A stretch of 64,000 nucleotides of DNA from Chloracidobacterium sp. (GTDB lineage: Bacteria; Acidobacteriota; Blastocatellia; Pyrinomonadales; Pyrinomonadaceae). Below are positions 34,796 to 45,037 of the stretch, piece by piece. A model generated the notes under the pieces. That model saw nothing but the letters and a program-made list of their open reading frames with translations. It did no database searches and was not told the origin of the DNA. Location: assembly GCA_016712045.1 (NCBI GenBank), contig JADJRV010000008.1, forward strand, positions 45,357 to 109,356, read 5' to 3'. The first letter of the stretch is position 1, and each line of letters begins with the position of its first letter. The position numbers were made by a program, and so were the translations under genes.

Positions 34796-36070
34796 ATGCC
34801 AAATAAACTAACTGCCGCCGAAGCGGTCAAGATCATAAATTCGGGCGACCGCGTCTTTATTCATGGAGTTGCTGCCGCCCCTCAAACCTTAATTCGTGCG
34901 ATGACGGCCCGGGCGGACGAACTAAAGAATGTGGCGATAGTTCATCTACACACGGAGGGTGCCGCTCCATATGCCGATCCGGAGTATTCCGCGAGTTTCC
35001 GAGTCAATGCTTTTTTGTCGGCTCCAATGTCCGCCCGGCAGTAAACGAAGGCCGTGCAGATTATATCCCCGTTTTTCTTTCGGAGATCCCGGCGCTATTC
35101 AGAAAACGGGTTCTGCCGGTTAATGTTGCTTTGATAAATGTTTCGCCGCCCGATAAGCATGGGTTTTGTTCATTAGGTGTTTCAGTCGATATCGCCCGGG
35201 CTGCGGTCGAGTGTGCCGATCATATTATTGCTCAGATCAATCCGCACATGCCGAGAACCCTAGGTGATTCTTTGGTCCCGTACGCTGAATCTCGACGCTG
35301 TCGTCGAGGTCGATGACGCTCTACTAGAGGCTGCACCTCCTGTGCTAACAGATATCGATCGAGCGATCGGTCGGAATATCGCCGACATGATCGAAGATGG
35401 CGCGACGCTACAGATGGGCATTGGTTCTATTCCGAACGCCGTGCTAGCGTCTTTGACCGGTCACAAAGACCTGGGTATCCACACCGAAATGTTCTCTGAC
35501 GGCCTGATCGATCTGGTCGAATGCGGCGTCGTTAACGGCTCTAAAAAGGCGAAGCATCCAGGTAAGATCGTGTCCGGTTTTGTTATGGGAACTCGGCGTG
35601 TCTATGATTTTATCGATGATAACCAGCAAGTACTGATGCTCGACATCGCCTATGTCAACGACACGGCCGTGATCCGCCGCAACCCCAAGGCAACGGCAAT
35701 AAACAGCGCGATCGAGGTCGATCTAACCGGACAGGTATGTGCCGATTCGATCGGCACTCGCCAGTATTCGGGTGTCGGCGGACAAATGGACTTTATCCGT
35801 GGAGCGTCACTGTCTGAGGGCGGGAAACCAATAATTGCACTCCCGTCTACGACTATTCGCGGCGAATCCAAGATCGTACCCTTCTTGAAAGAAGGAGCGG
35901 GCGTAGTTACGACACGCGCCCACGTACACTACATCGTTACCGAATATGGTGTCGCAAATCTATATGGAAAGAACCTTCGCCAACGGGCCACTGAACTCAT
36001 CAGAATAGCCCACCCGGATCACCGCGAAGCATTGGAAAAAGCTGCATTTGAGCGATTCCATCGCGCTTAG
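34796..36070 (+). CDS. Acetyl-CoA hydrolase / 4-hydroxybutyrate CoA-transferase family protein, two frame breaks
   Basis: Joined across two breaks the protein has about 424 residues. The first part (LTAAEAVKIINSGDRVFIHG) and the middle (NVALINVSPPDKHGFCSLG) are the family N-terminal domain; QMGIGSIPNAVLASL, DLGIHTEMFSDGLIDL (with the catalytic Glu of the family) and HYIVTEYGVANLYGKNL are the C-terminal domain. Breaks: near 35012 a T7 run reads T6; near 35289 one base is added. It moves CoA between acyl-CoA and acetate or a short hydroxy acid. Together with thiolase and 3-hydroxybutyryl-CoA dehydrogenase nearby it could serve C4 acid metabolism. Confidence 0.87.
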
Positions 36071-36077
36071 TAACGTC

Positions 36078-39000
36078 TTACTTGCCCGTAAGAATTATCG
36101 GCAACCCCTTCGCCGCATATTGTTTATTGAAATCAGCAACGTCCTGCGACTTGATCGCAGCGTACTTCGCCAATTGTGCGTCGATCTGCGTCGTCAGATC
36201 CGTGTAGACAACGTATGCCGACGCCGTTGGGCCGTAATCCGCGCTGTCGACGAACGAACTCAGCGCCGCCAGCTTATTATTCAGCCTGATAGGAAAGTTC
36301 AGCGCATCCTGACCGCTGCGGATCTTGGTCTGATGCAGCGTTTCTTCGACAGCGGCTAGCTTCGCGATTATTTCATTCGCCTTGTCGATCAAGTCTTTGT
36401 TCTCAGGTTTAAGCCGCTTATAAAGACTTTCGATCTGGGTCCTTAGATCCCGAAGCTCATTGATCGCAGTATGCGTCTCGGTCAGTTTTGCATTGATCTT
36501 TTTCATCAGGTCGAACTGTTTGGCAAAATCATCTTGCGTGGTGGTCAACCGCAGATCGGCTTTAATGACTAGCGGTTCTGTTCCAATAACCTTTCCGTCA
36601 ACCGTCAGACGCGTCGAGTAATTCCCCGGAGGCACTCTCGGACCCGCTAATGAGCCACCCCACATGATCAGATTCGCGATCGTCGTGGCGTTCGGAAGGC
36701 GATAGTTCCACACAAAGGTGTTGAACCCGGTCTCTGCAGTTGGTTGCGGTTCACCCGGTGCTCCTCCGGCCGCGGAGCCTATTCGGCGGGTGAATTTTCG
36801 GATCACTTCGTTGGTCGAATCAAGGAACTCGATCGTCAAATCCTTCTTAGGTAGATCTTTGAGATAGTAATTGATGACTGCTCCGTTTGGCGGATTTCGG
36901 CCAACGGTAGCGTTCGGCCCCAGGCCAAAACCGCCGCCACCAGCCGTACGGTACGCATCTTCCGGCTTAAAGAGGAATGCGGATGCTTTCTCGGCGTCCG
37001 CCAATTGGTATAGCACCGGCAGATTGTCGAGTACGTAGAACGAACGCCCCTGCGTCGCCACGACAAGATCTTTCTCGCGTTTCTGTACGGTTAGATCGGT
37101 GATCGGGACGATCGGAAGATTTAACTGAAGGCTCTTCCAGCTCTCGCCGTCGTCGGATGAATAATATATCGAGCGTTCTGTGCCCGCGTATAAAAAGCCG
37201 CGCCGGTTCGGATCCTCGGTCACTGCACGCGTAAAGTGATCCGATGGAATGCCATTGACTATCTTCTTCCATGTTTTACCGTAATCGTTCGTCTTGTAGA
37301 TGTATGGTTTCTGATCGTCGTTCTTATAGTTCGTGGCCGCAAAATACGCTGAGCCCGCGTCATGCGGCGAAGCGCGAATGTGATTGACCTGTATCCATTC
37401 AGGCAGATCCTTTGGCGTAACGTTGCTCCACGACTGGCCGTTATTCTGGCTGACCTGAACCAGCCCATCGTCCGTCCCGGCCCAAATTACGCCCCTGCTT
37501 TACAGGTGATTCATCTACCGTGAAGATGGTGTCATAATACTCAACGCTCGTATTATCGCCGGAGATAGCACCACCGGAATGCGTCTGTTTTGACTTATCG
37601 TTGCGCGTCAGATCTGGCGAGATCGGCTCCCAAGACTGGCCCTCATCATAGCTTCGGAACAGGACGTTCGCAGCTGAATACAAGGCATATTTGCCATTAG
37701 TTTTATGAGGAGAGAATACGATCGGAAAGTTCCATTGAAATCGATATTTTGTACCCTCGGCTCCCGAACCCATTGGATTATCAGGATAGACGTCAATATT
37801 TCGCTCCTGCCCTGTCTTGCGATCCCAACGCGTCAGCAAACCGTCGTAGCTGCCGGCAAAAACGACATCCGAATTCTCCGGGTGTGGAGCTATCCAGCCC
37901 GATTCCCCGCCGCCAACCGCAAACCAATCGCTCGCAGTTATCGCTCCTCCATCCGAGCGCGATGCAATGCGTATCGTCGAATTATCCTGCTGCGCTCCGT
38001 AAATGTTGTATGGAAAATCATTATCAGTGATGACTCGATAAAATTGCGCGGTTGCCTGGTCTTGCTCGGTCCAGCTGCCCCCGCCGTTGAAGCTAACGTT
38101 GGCTCCGCCGTCGTTTCCTTCGATCATTCGTTTCGGATCATTCGGAGCGATCCATAGATCATGATTGTCGCCGTGCGGCGTACCAATGGTGGTGAAAGTA
38201 CGGCCGCCATCGATAGATTTGTGAAAACCGACGTTTAAGACATAGACCGTATTTTCATTCTCCGGATCGGCATAAACGCGGTTGTAATACCACGGCCGCT
38301 GCCGGATCGCTGCGCTTTCGCTGACCCGTTGCCAAGAGTCACCGCCGTCATCAGACCGAAATAGACCACCGTCCTTATTTTCGATCATCGCAAATAGGCG
38401 ATTGGGATTGAGCGGCGAGACCGTAATATTCATCTTACCGTTGACTCCCGCCGGAAGCCCGCGATTCCGGGTGATCTCGACCCAAGTGTCGCCGCCGTCG
38501 GTGGACTTGAACAGCCCGCTGCCTTCGCCGCCGCTGTCCATCCGCCACGGCCTGCGGCTAACCTGCCAGAATCCCGCATAAAGCGTATTTGGATCAGACG
38601 GGTCCATCGCAATTTCGCTCGCTCCGGTTCCGGAGTTGCGAAAAAGTATTTTTTGCCAAGTCTTGCCACCGTCGCGGGTCCGAAAGATTCCGCGTTCGTC
38701 GTTGTTGCCCCATAGATGGCCGAGAGCTGCGACATAAACCGTGTTTGGATCTTTCGGATGAACCCGAATACGTGCGATCTGCTGCGTGTCACCGAGGCCG
38801 ATGTGTTTCCAGCTCTTGCCGCCATCAACCGACTTATACATACCGTCGCCGCTCGACACATTTCCGCGCAAGGTTTGCTCGCCCATCCCGACGTAAATCG
38901 TATTTGGCTCGGAATCAGCCGCGTCGATCGCTCCAACGGATCCCGTGCCAAAATAACCGTCGGAAACGTTAAGCCAGTTGACGCCGCCGTCTGTCGTTTT

Positions 39001-39221
39001 CCAGACTCCGCCGCCCGTTGCTCCAAAATAATAAACATTCGGCTGCGCGGCGATACCTCGACCGCGGCAACGCGACCGCCTCGAAACGGACCGATCTGTC
39101 GGTACTGAAGATTTTTGAGGGGATCGGCCTTTGCTGCAGTAGTTTGGGACGAGATTTCGGTCGAAACGAACAACGATAGTATGAGCGATGCTAACAAATA
39201 ATGGATTAAGCTTGGACGCAC
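36078..39221 (-). CDS. Large secreted BNR/VPS10-sortilin-like repeat protein, two frame breaks
   Basis: After joining two breaks this is a protein of about 1046 residues. A signal peptide is followed by RQIGPFRGGRVAAVEV and many repeats of the form GMYKSVDGGKSW, IFRTRDGGKTW, LFKSTDGGDTW and SIYYSSDDGESW, typical of BNR/Asp-box beta-propellers such as those in sortilin and bacterial glycosidase-like proteins. The last third (about 350 residues) is helical and includes KNADLIDKAN-type coiled sequence. Breaks lie near 39056 (VS to AAQPNVYYFG) and near 37493 (G4 should be G3). It is exported; a substrate cannot be read. It is common in Acidobacteria. Confidence 0.82.
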
Positions 39222-39390
39222 TTTGATTTACCTGCCTTTGGCGAAATTAGAATCGGAGTTTCTCAAAACTTAAACGAATATCACTAAAAATACAAACACC
39301 GTCTGTCACCTTTGAACCAACGGGTTAAACATCATAAAATAATATTTTGGATCAGATACATAATTTCTTACCTATTACAGGGGCAATACT

Positions 39391-40584
39391 ATGAGTACAA
39401 ATAAACAAGCAGTCATCATCAGCGCGGCACGGACGCCGACCGGAAAATTTCAGGGACTTCTCAAAGGATTTTCGGCTTCAGATCTAGGTGCTATCGCTAT
39501 AAAAGAAGCGGTCGCACGAGCGGGTGTCGCTCCTGACAAGATCGACGAGGTTATCATGGGATGCGTGGTTGCTGCTGGGCAGGGACAGGCTCCTGCACGT
39601 CAGGCTGCGATCAAATCAGGACTTCCGCCGGAAGTTTCTGCTTTAACCATCAATATGGTCTGCGGGTCGGGGCTGCGAGCGGTTGCGCTGGCTAGTCAGG
39701 CAGTTGCTCTCGGCGATGCGGAGTATGTTGTCGCGGGCGGAATGGAATCAATGTCGAACATTCCTTACGCCCTGCCCGGAGCTCGTGACGGTTATAAAAT
39801 GGGCAACCAAACAGTGACCGACCTGATGATACACGACGGTTTGTGGTGTCCGTTCGAGAATTGGCACATGGGCAACACCGGCGAGGTCGTTGCGGAAAAA
39901 TATCAGATAACGCGTGAAGCTCAGGACGATTTTGCGGCTAAATCTCATCAAAAGGCCGCCGATGCTCAAGCTGCCGGCCGTTTTAAGGACGAAATGGTTT
40001 CGATCCAGATCCCGCAAAGGAAAGGCGACGCGATCGTTCTGGATTACGACGAACCCGTTCGTCCGGATACGACAGCCGAAAGTCTCGCAAAATTGCGTCC
40101 GGCGTTCAAGAAGGACGGCGGCACCGTTACGGCAGGTAATGCTCCTGGCGTCAATGACGGAGCTTCGGCCCTCGTCGTCACATCGGCGGAAAACGCCGCT
40201 GCGGCGGGCATCGAACCGCTCGGCCGGGTGGTTGCGTGGGCGTCGTCGGGTATCGAGCCAAAACTCATCATGATGGCTCCGGTCAAGGGTGTACATAATG
40301 TACTGGCAAAAGCTGGTTGGGACATGAAAGACGTTGATCTTTTTGAATTGAACGAGGCTTTCTCAGTTCAGGCTCTCGGCGTGATGCAAGAACTCGGCCT
40401 CGACATGGATCGCGTCAATGTAAACGGCGGCGCGGTTGCTCTGGGTCACGCTATTGGCAACTCGGGCGGACGCGTTTTGACAACACTGCTTTATGAGATG
40501 AAACGTCGAGGCGCAAAACGTGGTGTAGCCGCACTTTGTCTTGGTGGTGGCAACTCAGTCGCATTGGCCGTCGAACGCGATTAA
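39391..40584 (+). CDS. Acetyl-CoA C-acetyltransferase (thiolase II)
   Basis: The 397-residue thiolase condenses two acetyl-CoA or cleaves acetoacetyl-CoA. NMVCGSGLRAVALA carries the acyl-enzyme cysteine, NGGAVALGHAIGNSGGR the catalytic histidine, and CLGGGNSVALAVE the second cysteine. ARTPTGKFQGLLKGF and GMESMSNIPYALPGAR are usual. The NxxGG-x-ALGH variant AIGNS replaces the common PIGAS. A 60-base space separates it from a membrane protein with the same orientation. The 170-base upstream region holds the divergent promoters for this gene and the BNR protein. Confidence 0.94.
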   Translation: MSTNKQAVIISAARTPTGKFQGLLKGFSASDLGAIAIKEAVARAGVAPDKIDEVIMGCVVAAGQGQAPARQAAIKSGLPPEVSALTINMVCGSGLRAVALASQAVALGDAEYVVAGGMESMSNIPYALPGARDGYKMGNQTVTDLMIHDGLWCPFENWHMGNTGEVVAEKYQITREAQDDFAAKSHQKAADAQAAGRFKDEMVSIQIPQRKGDAIVLDYDEPVRPDTTAESLAKLRPAFKKDGGTVTAGNAPGVNDGASALVVTSAENAAAAGIEPLGRVVAWASSGIEPKLIMMAPVKGVHNVLAKAGWDMKDVDLFELNEAFSVQALGVMQELGLDMDRVNVNGGAVALGHAIGNSGGRVLTTLLYEMKRRGAKRGVAALCLGGGNSVALAVERD

Positions 40585-40643
40585 CCAAATCTTGCAACTT
40601 CGGCACATGTTCGCGCGTTCTTTTATTGGAGGCTACGTTTTTT

Positions 40644-41105
40644 ATGACTGCTAAAGAACATAATCGGCTGGTCGGCATCTTTTTGATGGCACACGGCGGC
40701 TTACAGGCCGTTGTGATGGCCATTCTCACAGTGGTTTACGGTGTTTTAGGTGCGGCAATGATCGCGGGCAGCCGAAATAACGAGGGCCGTACGGTCGGTG
40801 CGTTTTTTATCGTTGCCGTGATCGTTATGGCAATATTTTCTATTTTGTTTACGGGCTCTCAAATTCTCGGCGGCTATAAGCTGTTCAAAGAAAAACCAAA
40901 TGCTCGCGTTTGGGGAATAATTGGCAGTATTATTTCGTGCCTTTCTTTTCCTTTGGGAACGGCTGTCGGCGTATACGGTATGTGGTTTCTGTTCGGCGAC
41001 ATGGGTAAACAGATGTACCTGAATGCCGGCATGCCGCAACAGATGTTTCAGCAGCCCAACTACGATTATCAGCAGCAGCCACCACCGCCAAATAGTTGGC
41101 AATAA
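40644..41105 (+). CDS. Small polytopic membrane protein of unknown function
   Basis: From the ATG at 40644 (preceded by GGAGG-like TTGGAGGC 13 bases upstream) the protein has 153 residues. It has four hydrophobic helices (about 8-35, 50-72, 80-95 and 98-120) and a Gln/Pro-rich C-terminus (YDYQQQPPPPNSWQ). No family is recognised. An overlapping frame starting at 40536 is out of the thiolase frame and gives no sensible extension. A strong terminator follows, so thiolase and this gene may share one transcript. Confidence 0.7.
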   Translation: MTAKEHNRLVGIFLMAHGGLQAVVMAILTVVYGVLGAAMIAGSRNNEGRTVGAFFIVAVIVMAIFSILFTGSQILGGYKLFKEKPNARVWGIIGSIISCLSFPLGTAVGVYGMWFLFGDMGKQMYLNAGMPQQMFQQPNYDYQQQPPPPNSWQ

Positions 41106-41138
41106 TTCCCAACAGAATTGGTAACGGCTTGATTATTA

Positions 41139-41179
41139 ACAGGCGATGAGATCAACAAATCTCGTCGCCTGTTTGTTTT
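41139..41179 (+). terminator. Rho-independent terminator after the small membrane protein
   Basis: A stem of 14 pairs, ACAGGCGATGAGAT with ATCTCGTCGCCTGT (one T-G pair), encloses a six-base loop and is followed by TTGTTTTG. It separates the thiolase/membrane-protein unit from hbd. Confidence 0.9.
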
Positions 41180-41240
41180 GTGTCGGAGGCGTGGTTTATT
41201 CTATCTATTTCTTAGACCAGTCATTAATTAATAGAATAAT

Positions 41241-42089
41241 ATGAGTGAAATTATAGGTGTTATCGGTGCGGGAACAATGGGTAACGGTATTGCCCAGACA
41301 GCCGCGGGAGCGGGTTTTAGTGTCGTGATGTGCGACGTGTCGGCTGAGTATGTCGAGCGTGGCATTGCGAATATCAGCAAGAGCCTCGATCGTTTTGTTA
41401 AGAAAGAAACGATGACAGAAGAGCAAAAGGCTGAGGTTCTTTCGCGTATCTCGACGACAACAATCCTGGATGATGTAAAAGACTGTTCTCTCGTGGTCGA
41501 AGCAGCGTCCGAAAATTTTGAGATCAAAAAGCAGATATTCGAAAAACTCGATTCCGTATGCGGCTCTGACGCTATTTTATCGTCAAATACATCATCCATT
41601 TCAATAACCAAGATCGCCGCGACCACAAAACGCCCCGAAAAGGTCATCGGGATGCACTTTTTCAACCCGGTTCCACTTATGAAACTGGTTGAGGTTATCC
41701 GTGGAATTGCGACATCTGATGAGACTTACGCGAAAGTGAAATCGCTTTCTGAGCAGCTTGGAAAGGTCCCGGTCGAGTGCAATGATTCACCGGGCTTCGT
41801 ATCTAACAGAGTGTTGATGCCGATGATAAACGAGGCGATCTTTGCCCTCCATGAGGGCGTCGCTTCACGCGAATCGATCGATGAGATCATGAAACTCGGC
41901 ATGAATCACCCGATGGGCCCGCTTGCCCTGGCTGATTTTATTGGATTGGATGTTTGTCTCGCGATCCTAAACGTGTTGCACGAAGGCATCGGTGACCCGA
42001 AGTACCGTCCCAGCCCGCTGCTCAAGAAATACGTCGATGCCGGTTGGCTCGGGCGCAAGAACGGCAAAGGGTTTTACGATTATCAGTAG
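41241..42089 (+). CDS. 3-hydroxybutyryl-CoA dehydrogenase
   Basis: The 282-residue enzyme reduces acetoacetyl-CoA to 3-hydroxybutyryl-CoA. GVIGAGTMGNGIAQTAAGAGF is the nucleotide-binding N-terminus, VIGMHFFNPVPLMKLVEVI holds the catalytic His-Glu pair region, and PGFVSNRVLMPMINEAIF and HPMGPLALADFIGLDV form the C-terminal domain. It shares a pathway step with the thiolase encoded just upstream. The M16 peptidase begins 29 bases downstream. Confidence 0.95.
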   Translation: MSEIIGVIGAGTMGNGIAQTAAGAGFSVVMCDVSAEYVERGIANISKSLDRFVKKETMTEEQKAEVLSRISTTTILDDVKDCSLVVEAASENFEIKKQIFEKLDSVCGSDAILSSNTSSISITKIAATTKRPEKVIGMHFFNPVPLMKLVEVIRGIATSDETYAKVKSLSEQLGKVPVECNDSPGFVSNRVLMPMINEAIFALHEGVASRESIDEIMKLGMNHPMGPLALADFIGLDVCLAILNVLHEGIGDPKYRPSPLLKKYVDAGWLGRKNGKGFYDYQ

Positions 42090-42118
42090 TACGTTAGCCA
42101 AAGAGGACACAGAGAAAG

Positions 42119-43465
42119 ATGAGAAAAACTTTAATTTCACTTACATTAATGGCTTGGGTAATGATGACGCTCGTCACAGCAGGCGTTGCTCAGGTTAAGG
42201 TCGCACCGCTCAATATCAAAGAGCGGACGCTGCCAAATGGGCTAAAAGTCGTGTCCGTGCAGGACAATACGAGCCCTACGGCGGCGATCCACGTTTGGTA
42301 CAACGTCGGCGGCAAGAATGATCCGCAGGGCAAATCGGGATTTGCACATATGTTCGAGCACATGATGTTCAAATCAACCAAGAACATGCCCAACGAAAAG
42401 ATGGATCGTTTGACCGAAGATGTCGGGGGATTTAATAACGCCTCGACATGGGATGATTTCACCAATTATTACGAGGTCGTGCCGTCAAATTATCTTGAGA
42501 CTCTGTTTTGGGCCGAGGCCGAGCGGATGGTCAATCTCAATGTTGACGACAAAAATTTTGCATCCGAGCGCGACGTGGTCAAAGAAGAATATAGGCAGAG
42601 CGTACTTGCCCAACCGTATGGTCAGCTTTTTCAATACGTCAGTAGCCTTTCATACACTCAGCACCCCTACAAACGCGGTGTTATCGGTGATCTTGACCAG
42701 CTGAATGCGGCGACGCCGGCGGATGCCAAATCGTTTTACGATCTTTATTACAGACCTGACAACGCATATTTGATCGTTGTCGGTGATTTTGATCAGTCGA
42801 AATTTGATACTTGGACCGACAAGTATTTTGGTCGTGTTAAACGGCCGAATGCTTCCATCCCGCGTGTGACTATCAAAGAACCGGCGCGTACAAAAGAGGT
42901 CCGCTACGAAAAAACGGCTCCAAATGTCCCCTTTCCCGCCGTAGCGATCACATATCTTGCTCCGCCGTCAAACGACACTGACATGGCCGCCTTGCGAGTG
43001 GCGGATAAAATTTTGAGCGGCGGCGAGAGTTCGCGGCTGTATCAAAGTTTGGTCTACAAACAACAGATCGCTCAAGAGGCCTCGTTTAATATCGACAACA
43101 AGGTTGACGGTGGCCTGCTATACTTTTTTGCTATCGCCAGCGAAGGCAAGACCGGGGCGGCACTCGAAAAGGCTCTGCTTGCTGAATTAGCGCTGATACA
43201 GGCCAAAGGCATTACCCCCAAAGAACTTGAAAAAGCGAAAAATCAACTCATCTCCGACGCGATCCGAAGCCTCGAAGACAACGACGGCAAAGCCATCGCG
43301 ATAGAACGAAGTGTCGCCTATCAAGGTGACCCAAAGCTGGTCAACACCAATGTCAAACTCCTCCAGTCGGTGACGGCGGCGGACGTTCAACGCGTAATGA
43401 AAAAATATTTTACCGATACGAATCGCGTGGTGATCCACTATTCGAATGACGGAGGTGCAAAATAA
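42119..43465 (+). CDS. M16-family zinc peptidase, catalytic subunit
   Basis: The 448-residue protein has a signal peptide (about 1-25) and an inverted zinc motif HMFEH at about residues 77-81, with a third Glu ligand about 76 residues later in ERDVVKEEYRQS. The C-terminal half is the second M16 domain. Such proteins are exported chaperone-like peptidases. The stop overlaps the start of the next gene by 1 base; that protein is a non-catalytic partner, so the two probably form a heterodimer as in mitochondrial processing peptidase. Substrate unknown. Confidence 0.92.
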   Translation: MRKTLISLTLMAWVMMTLVTAGVAQVKVAPLNIKERTLPNGLKVVSVQDNTSPTAAIHVWYNVGGKNDPQGKSGFAHMFEHMMFKSTKNMPNEKMDRLTEDVGGFNNASTWDDFTNYYEVVPSNYLETLFWAEAERMVNLNVDDKNFASERDVVKEEYRQSVLAQPYGQLFQYVSSLSYTQHPYKRGVIGDLDQLNAATPADAKSFYDLYYRPDNAYLIVVGDFDQSKFDTWTDKYFGRVKRPNASIPRVTIKEPARTKEVRYEKTAPNVPFPAVAITYLAPPSNDTDMAALRVADKILSGGESSRLYQSLVYKQQIAQEASFNIDNKVDGGLLYFFAIASEGKTGAALEKALLAELALIQAKGITPKELEKAKNQLISDAIRSLEDNDGKAIAIERSVAYQGDPKLVNTNVKLLQSVTAADVQRVMKKYFTDTNRVVIHYSNDGGAK

Positions 43466-44928
43466 TGAAAAACACACTTACCCTACTTTGTATCCTAAGT
43501 GCTTTTGTGGTGAATTCGCTCGCTCAGGAGATGCCTCCCGCTCCAGGAGCTGCTAAAGCGGTAACTGTTCCGGCAGTACAGGAAAAGAAACTTGCCAACG
43601 GGCTGACCGTCGCGGTCGTGCAAAAGAGCCAAGTGCCGCTTGTGACGATCAATCTTTTGATCCGTGCAGGTGCATCAGGCGAAGACGCGGCAAAGGCCGG
43701 TTTGGCAGATATGACTGCGTCAATGCTTACAAAAGGAACCAAGACCCGTACCGCTACACAAATCGCCGAGGCAGTGGAGTTTCTCGGCGGTTCGATCAGC
43801 AGCGGTGCCGGTTGGAACGCCTCGTACGTCTCAGTGACGGTCACCTCTGACAAAGTCGCTCAGGCAATGGCGATTCTCGCCGATGTCGTCTTAAATCCAA
43901 AATTTGACCAAAAGGAGATCGATCTGCTCAAATCGCAGTCACTCGACGGCCTTACCTATAGCCTCAAACAGCCAAGCTTTCTGGCAAACTATGTCGTTAG
44001 CAAATACAGCTTTAAAGAGCATCCCGCTGGTGGAACACCCGCGAGCATAGGCTTGATCTCACGGGCCGACATTCTTAAGTTTCAGAAGGATAACTACAAT
44101 CCGGCAAACTCGGTACTGGTTTTTGCAGGAGACATATCACCTGCGACCTCGTCGGCGCTAGCTGCAAAATATTTTGCAGTTTGGGCCAAGGGAAAGCCAC
44201 CTGTCAAGGAAATGCGTCTAGATAGGGTGACCAAGATCGGTTCGGCCGACACTTCCGGCCCGCGTCCGATCGTTAACCGCTTTCTGGTCATCGATCTGCC
44301 AAAATCAGGTCAGGCTTCTGTGGTATATGCCCAGCCGATCACTGGTATTGGCCGCTCTGATGCACGTTATTTTCCGGCATCTGTTTTAAATTCGGTGCTC
44401 GGCGGAGGCTATTCGTCGCGGCTAAATCAAGAGATCCGCATCAAACGCGGCCTTAGCTACGGTGCGGGCAGCGGCTTTGAATGGCGTTCATCAAAAGCAA
44501 ATTTCGCAACCCGAACACAGACTAAAAACGAGTCAGCCGCCGAGGTCACCGAACTCGTTATAGAAGAGCTTCGCAAGCTCTCAACGACGCCCACAGCCGA
44601 ATCTGAATTGATCCCTAGAAAATCAGGACTTACCGGCCCGTTTGGGCTTAGCCTCGAAACAACCGGCGGTTTAGCTGGTGAGATCGGCGAGCTTTACGGA
44701 TTTGGCATTCCGTCAACGGAACTTAACAGCTACGTTGTCAACATAAACGGGGTCACTAATGCTCAGATCAAGGATTTCGCTCTCGACAATATGCTTGGCG
44801 GTGACATCGTGATTGTCGGGGACTATTCCATTTTTAAGGCCGATCTCGCAAAGCGATTTCCGAAGATGACCGTCGATGTTATCAAAGCCGACGATCTAGA
44901 TCTAAGTAAAGATAATTTACGTAAGTAG
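43465..44928 (+). CDS. M16-like protein lacking the zinc motif
   Basis: The 487-residue protein has a signal peptide and both M16 domains (KLANGLTVAVVQKSQVPLVT, LGGGYSSRLNQEIRIKRGL). At the catalytic position it reads LADMTASM rather than HxxEH, so it is inactive as a protease. It overlaps its partner by a TAATG and should fold against it. It resembles the structural subunit of bacterial two-subunit M16 systems. A short leader PPAPGAAKAVTVP follows the signal. Confidence 0.9.
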   Translation: MKNTLTLLCILSAFVVNSLAQEMPPAPGAAKAVTVPAVQEKKLANGLTVAVVQKSQVPLVTINLLIRAGASGEDAAKAGLADMTASMLTKGTKTRTATQIAEAVEFLGGSISSGAGWNASYVSVTVTSDKVAQAMAILADVVLNPKFDQKEIDLLKSQSLDGLTYSLKQPSFLANYVVSKYSFKEHPAGGTPASIGLISRADILKFQKDNYNPANSVLVFAGDISPATSSALAAKYFAVWAKGKPPVKEMRLDRVTKIGSADTSGPRPIVNRFLVIDLPKSGQASVVYAQPITGIGRSDARYFPASVLNSVLGGGYSSRLNQEIRIKRGLSYGAGSGFEWRSSKANFATRTQTKNESAAEVTELVIEELRKLSTTPTAESELIPRKSGLTGPFGLSLETTGGLAGEIGELYGFGIPSTELNSYVVNINGVTNAQIKDFALDNMLGGDIVIVGDYSIFKADLAKRFPKMTVDVIKADDLDLSKDNLRK

Positions 44929-44956
44929 ATTAGTTTTTCTGATCGCCCTCTAAATA

Positions 44957-45024
44957 CGCGAAAAGCACGAAAAAAAGTTAGACTATTGTCTTGCCGCCTT
45001 TCGTGCTTTTGGTGTGTTTCGCGG
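44957..45024. repeat. Imperfect inverted repeat between the M16 gene and ubiD
   Basis: CGCGAAAAGCACGAAA (44957-44972) and its counterpart TTTCGTGCTTTT...TTTCGCG (44999-45024) form a long hairpin with an 8-base insertion in the right arm. The core heptamer CACGAAA resembles the ATTCGTG unit of the repeat at 50164-50236. It occupies most of the intergenic space and reaches into the region upstream of ubiD. Confidence 0.75.
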
Positions 45025-45037
45025 GCAAATTTCTTTC

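Noticed and set aside
40536..40643. An N-terminal extension of the small membrane protein overlapping thiolase
   Set aside because: It is out of frame with thiolase, basic and without homology; the ATG at 40644 has a good ribosome site.
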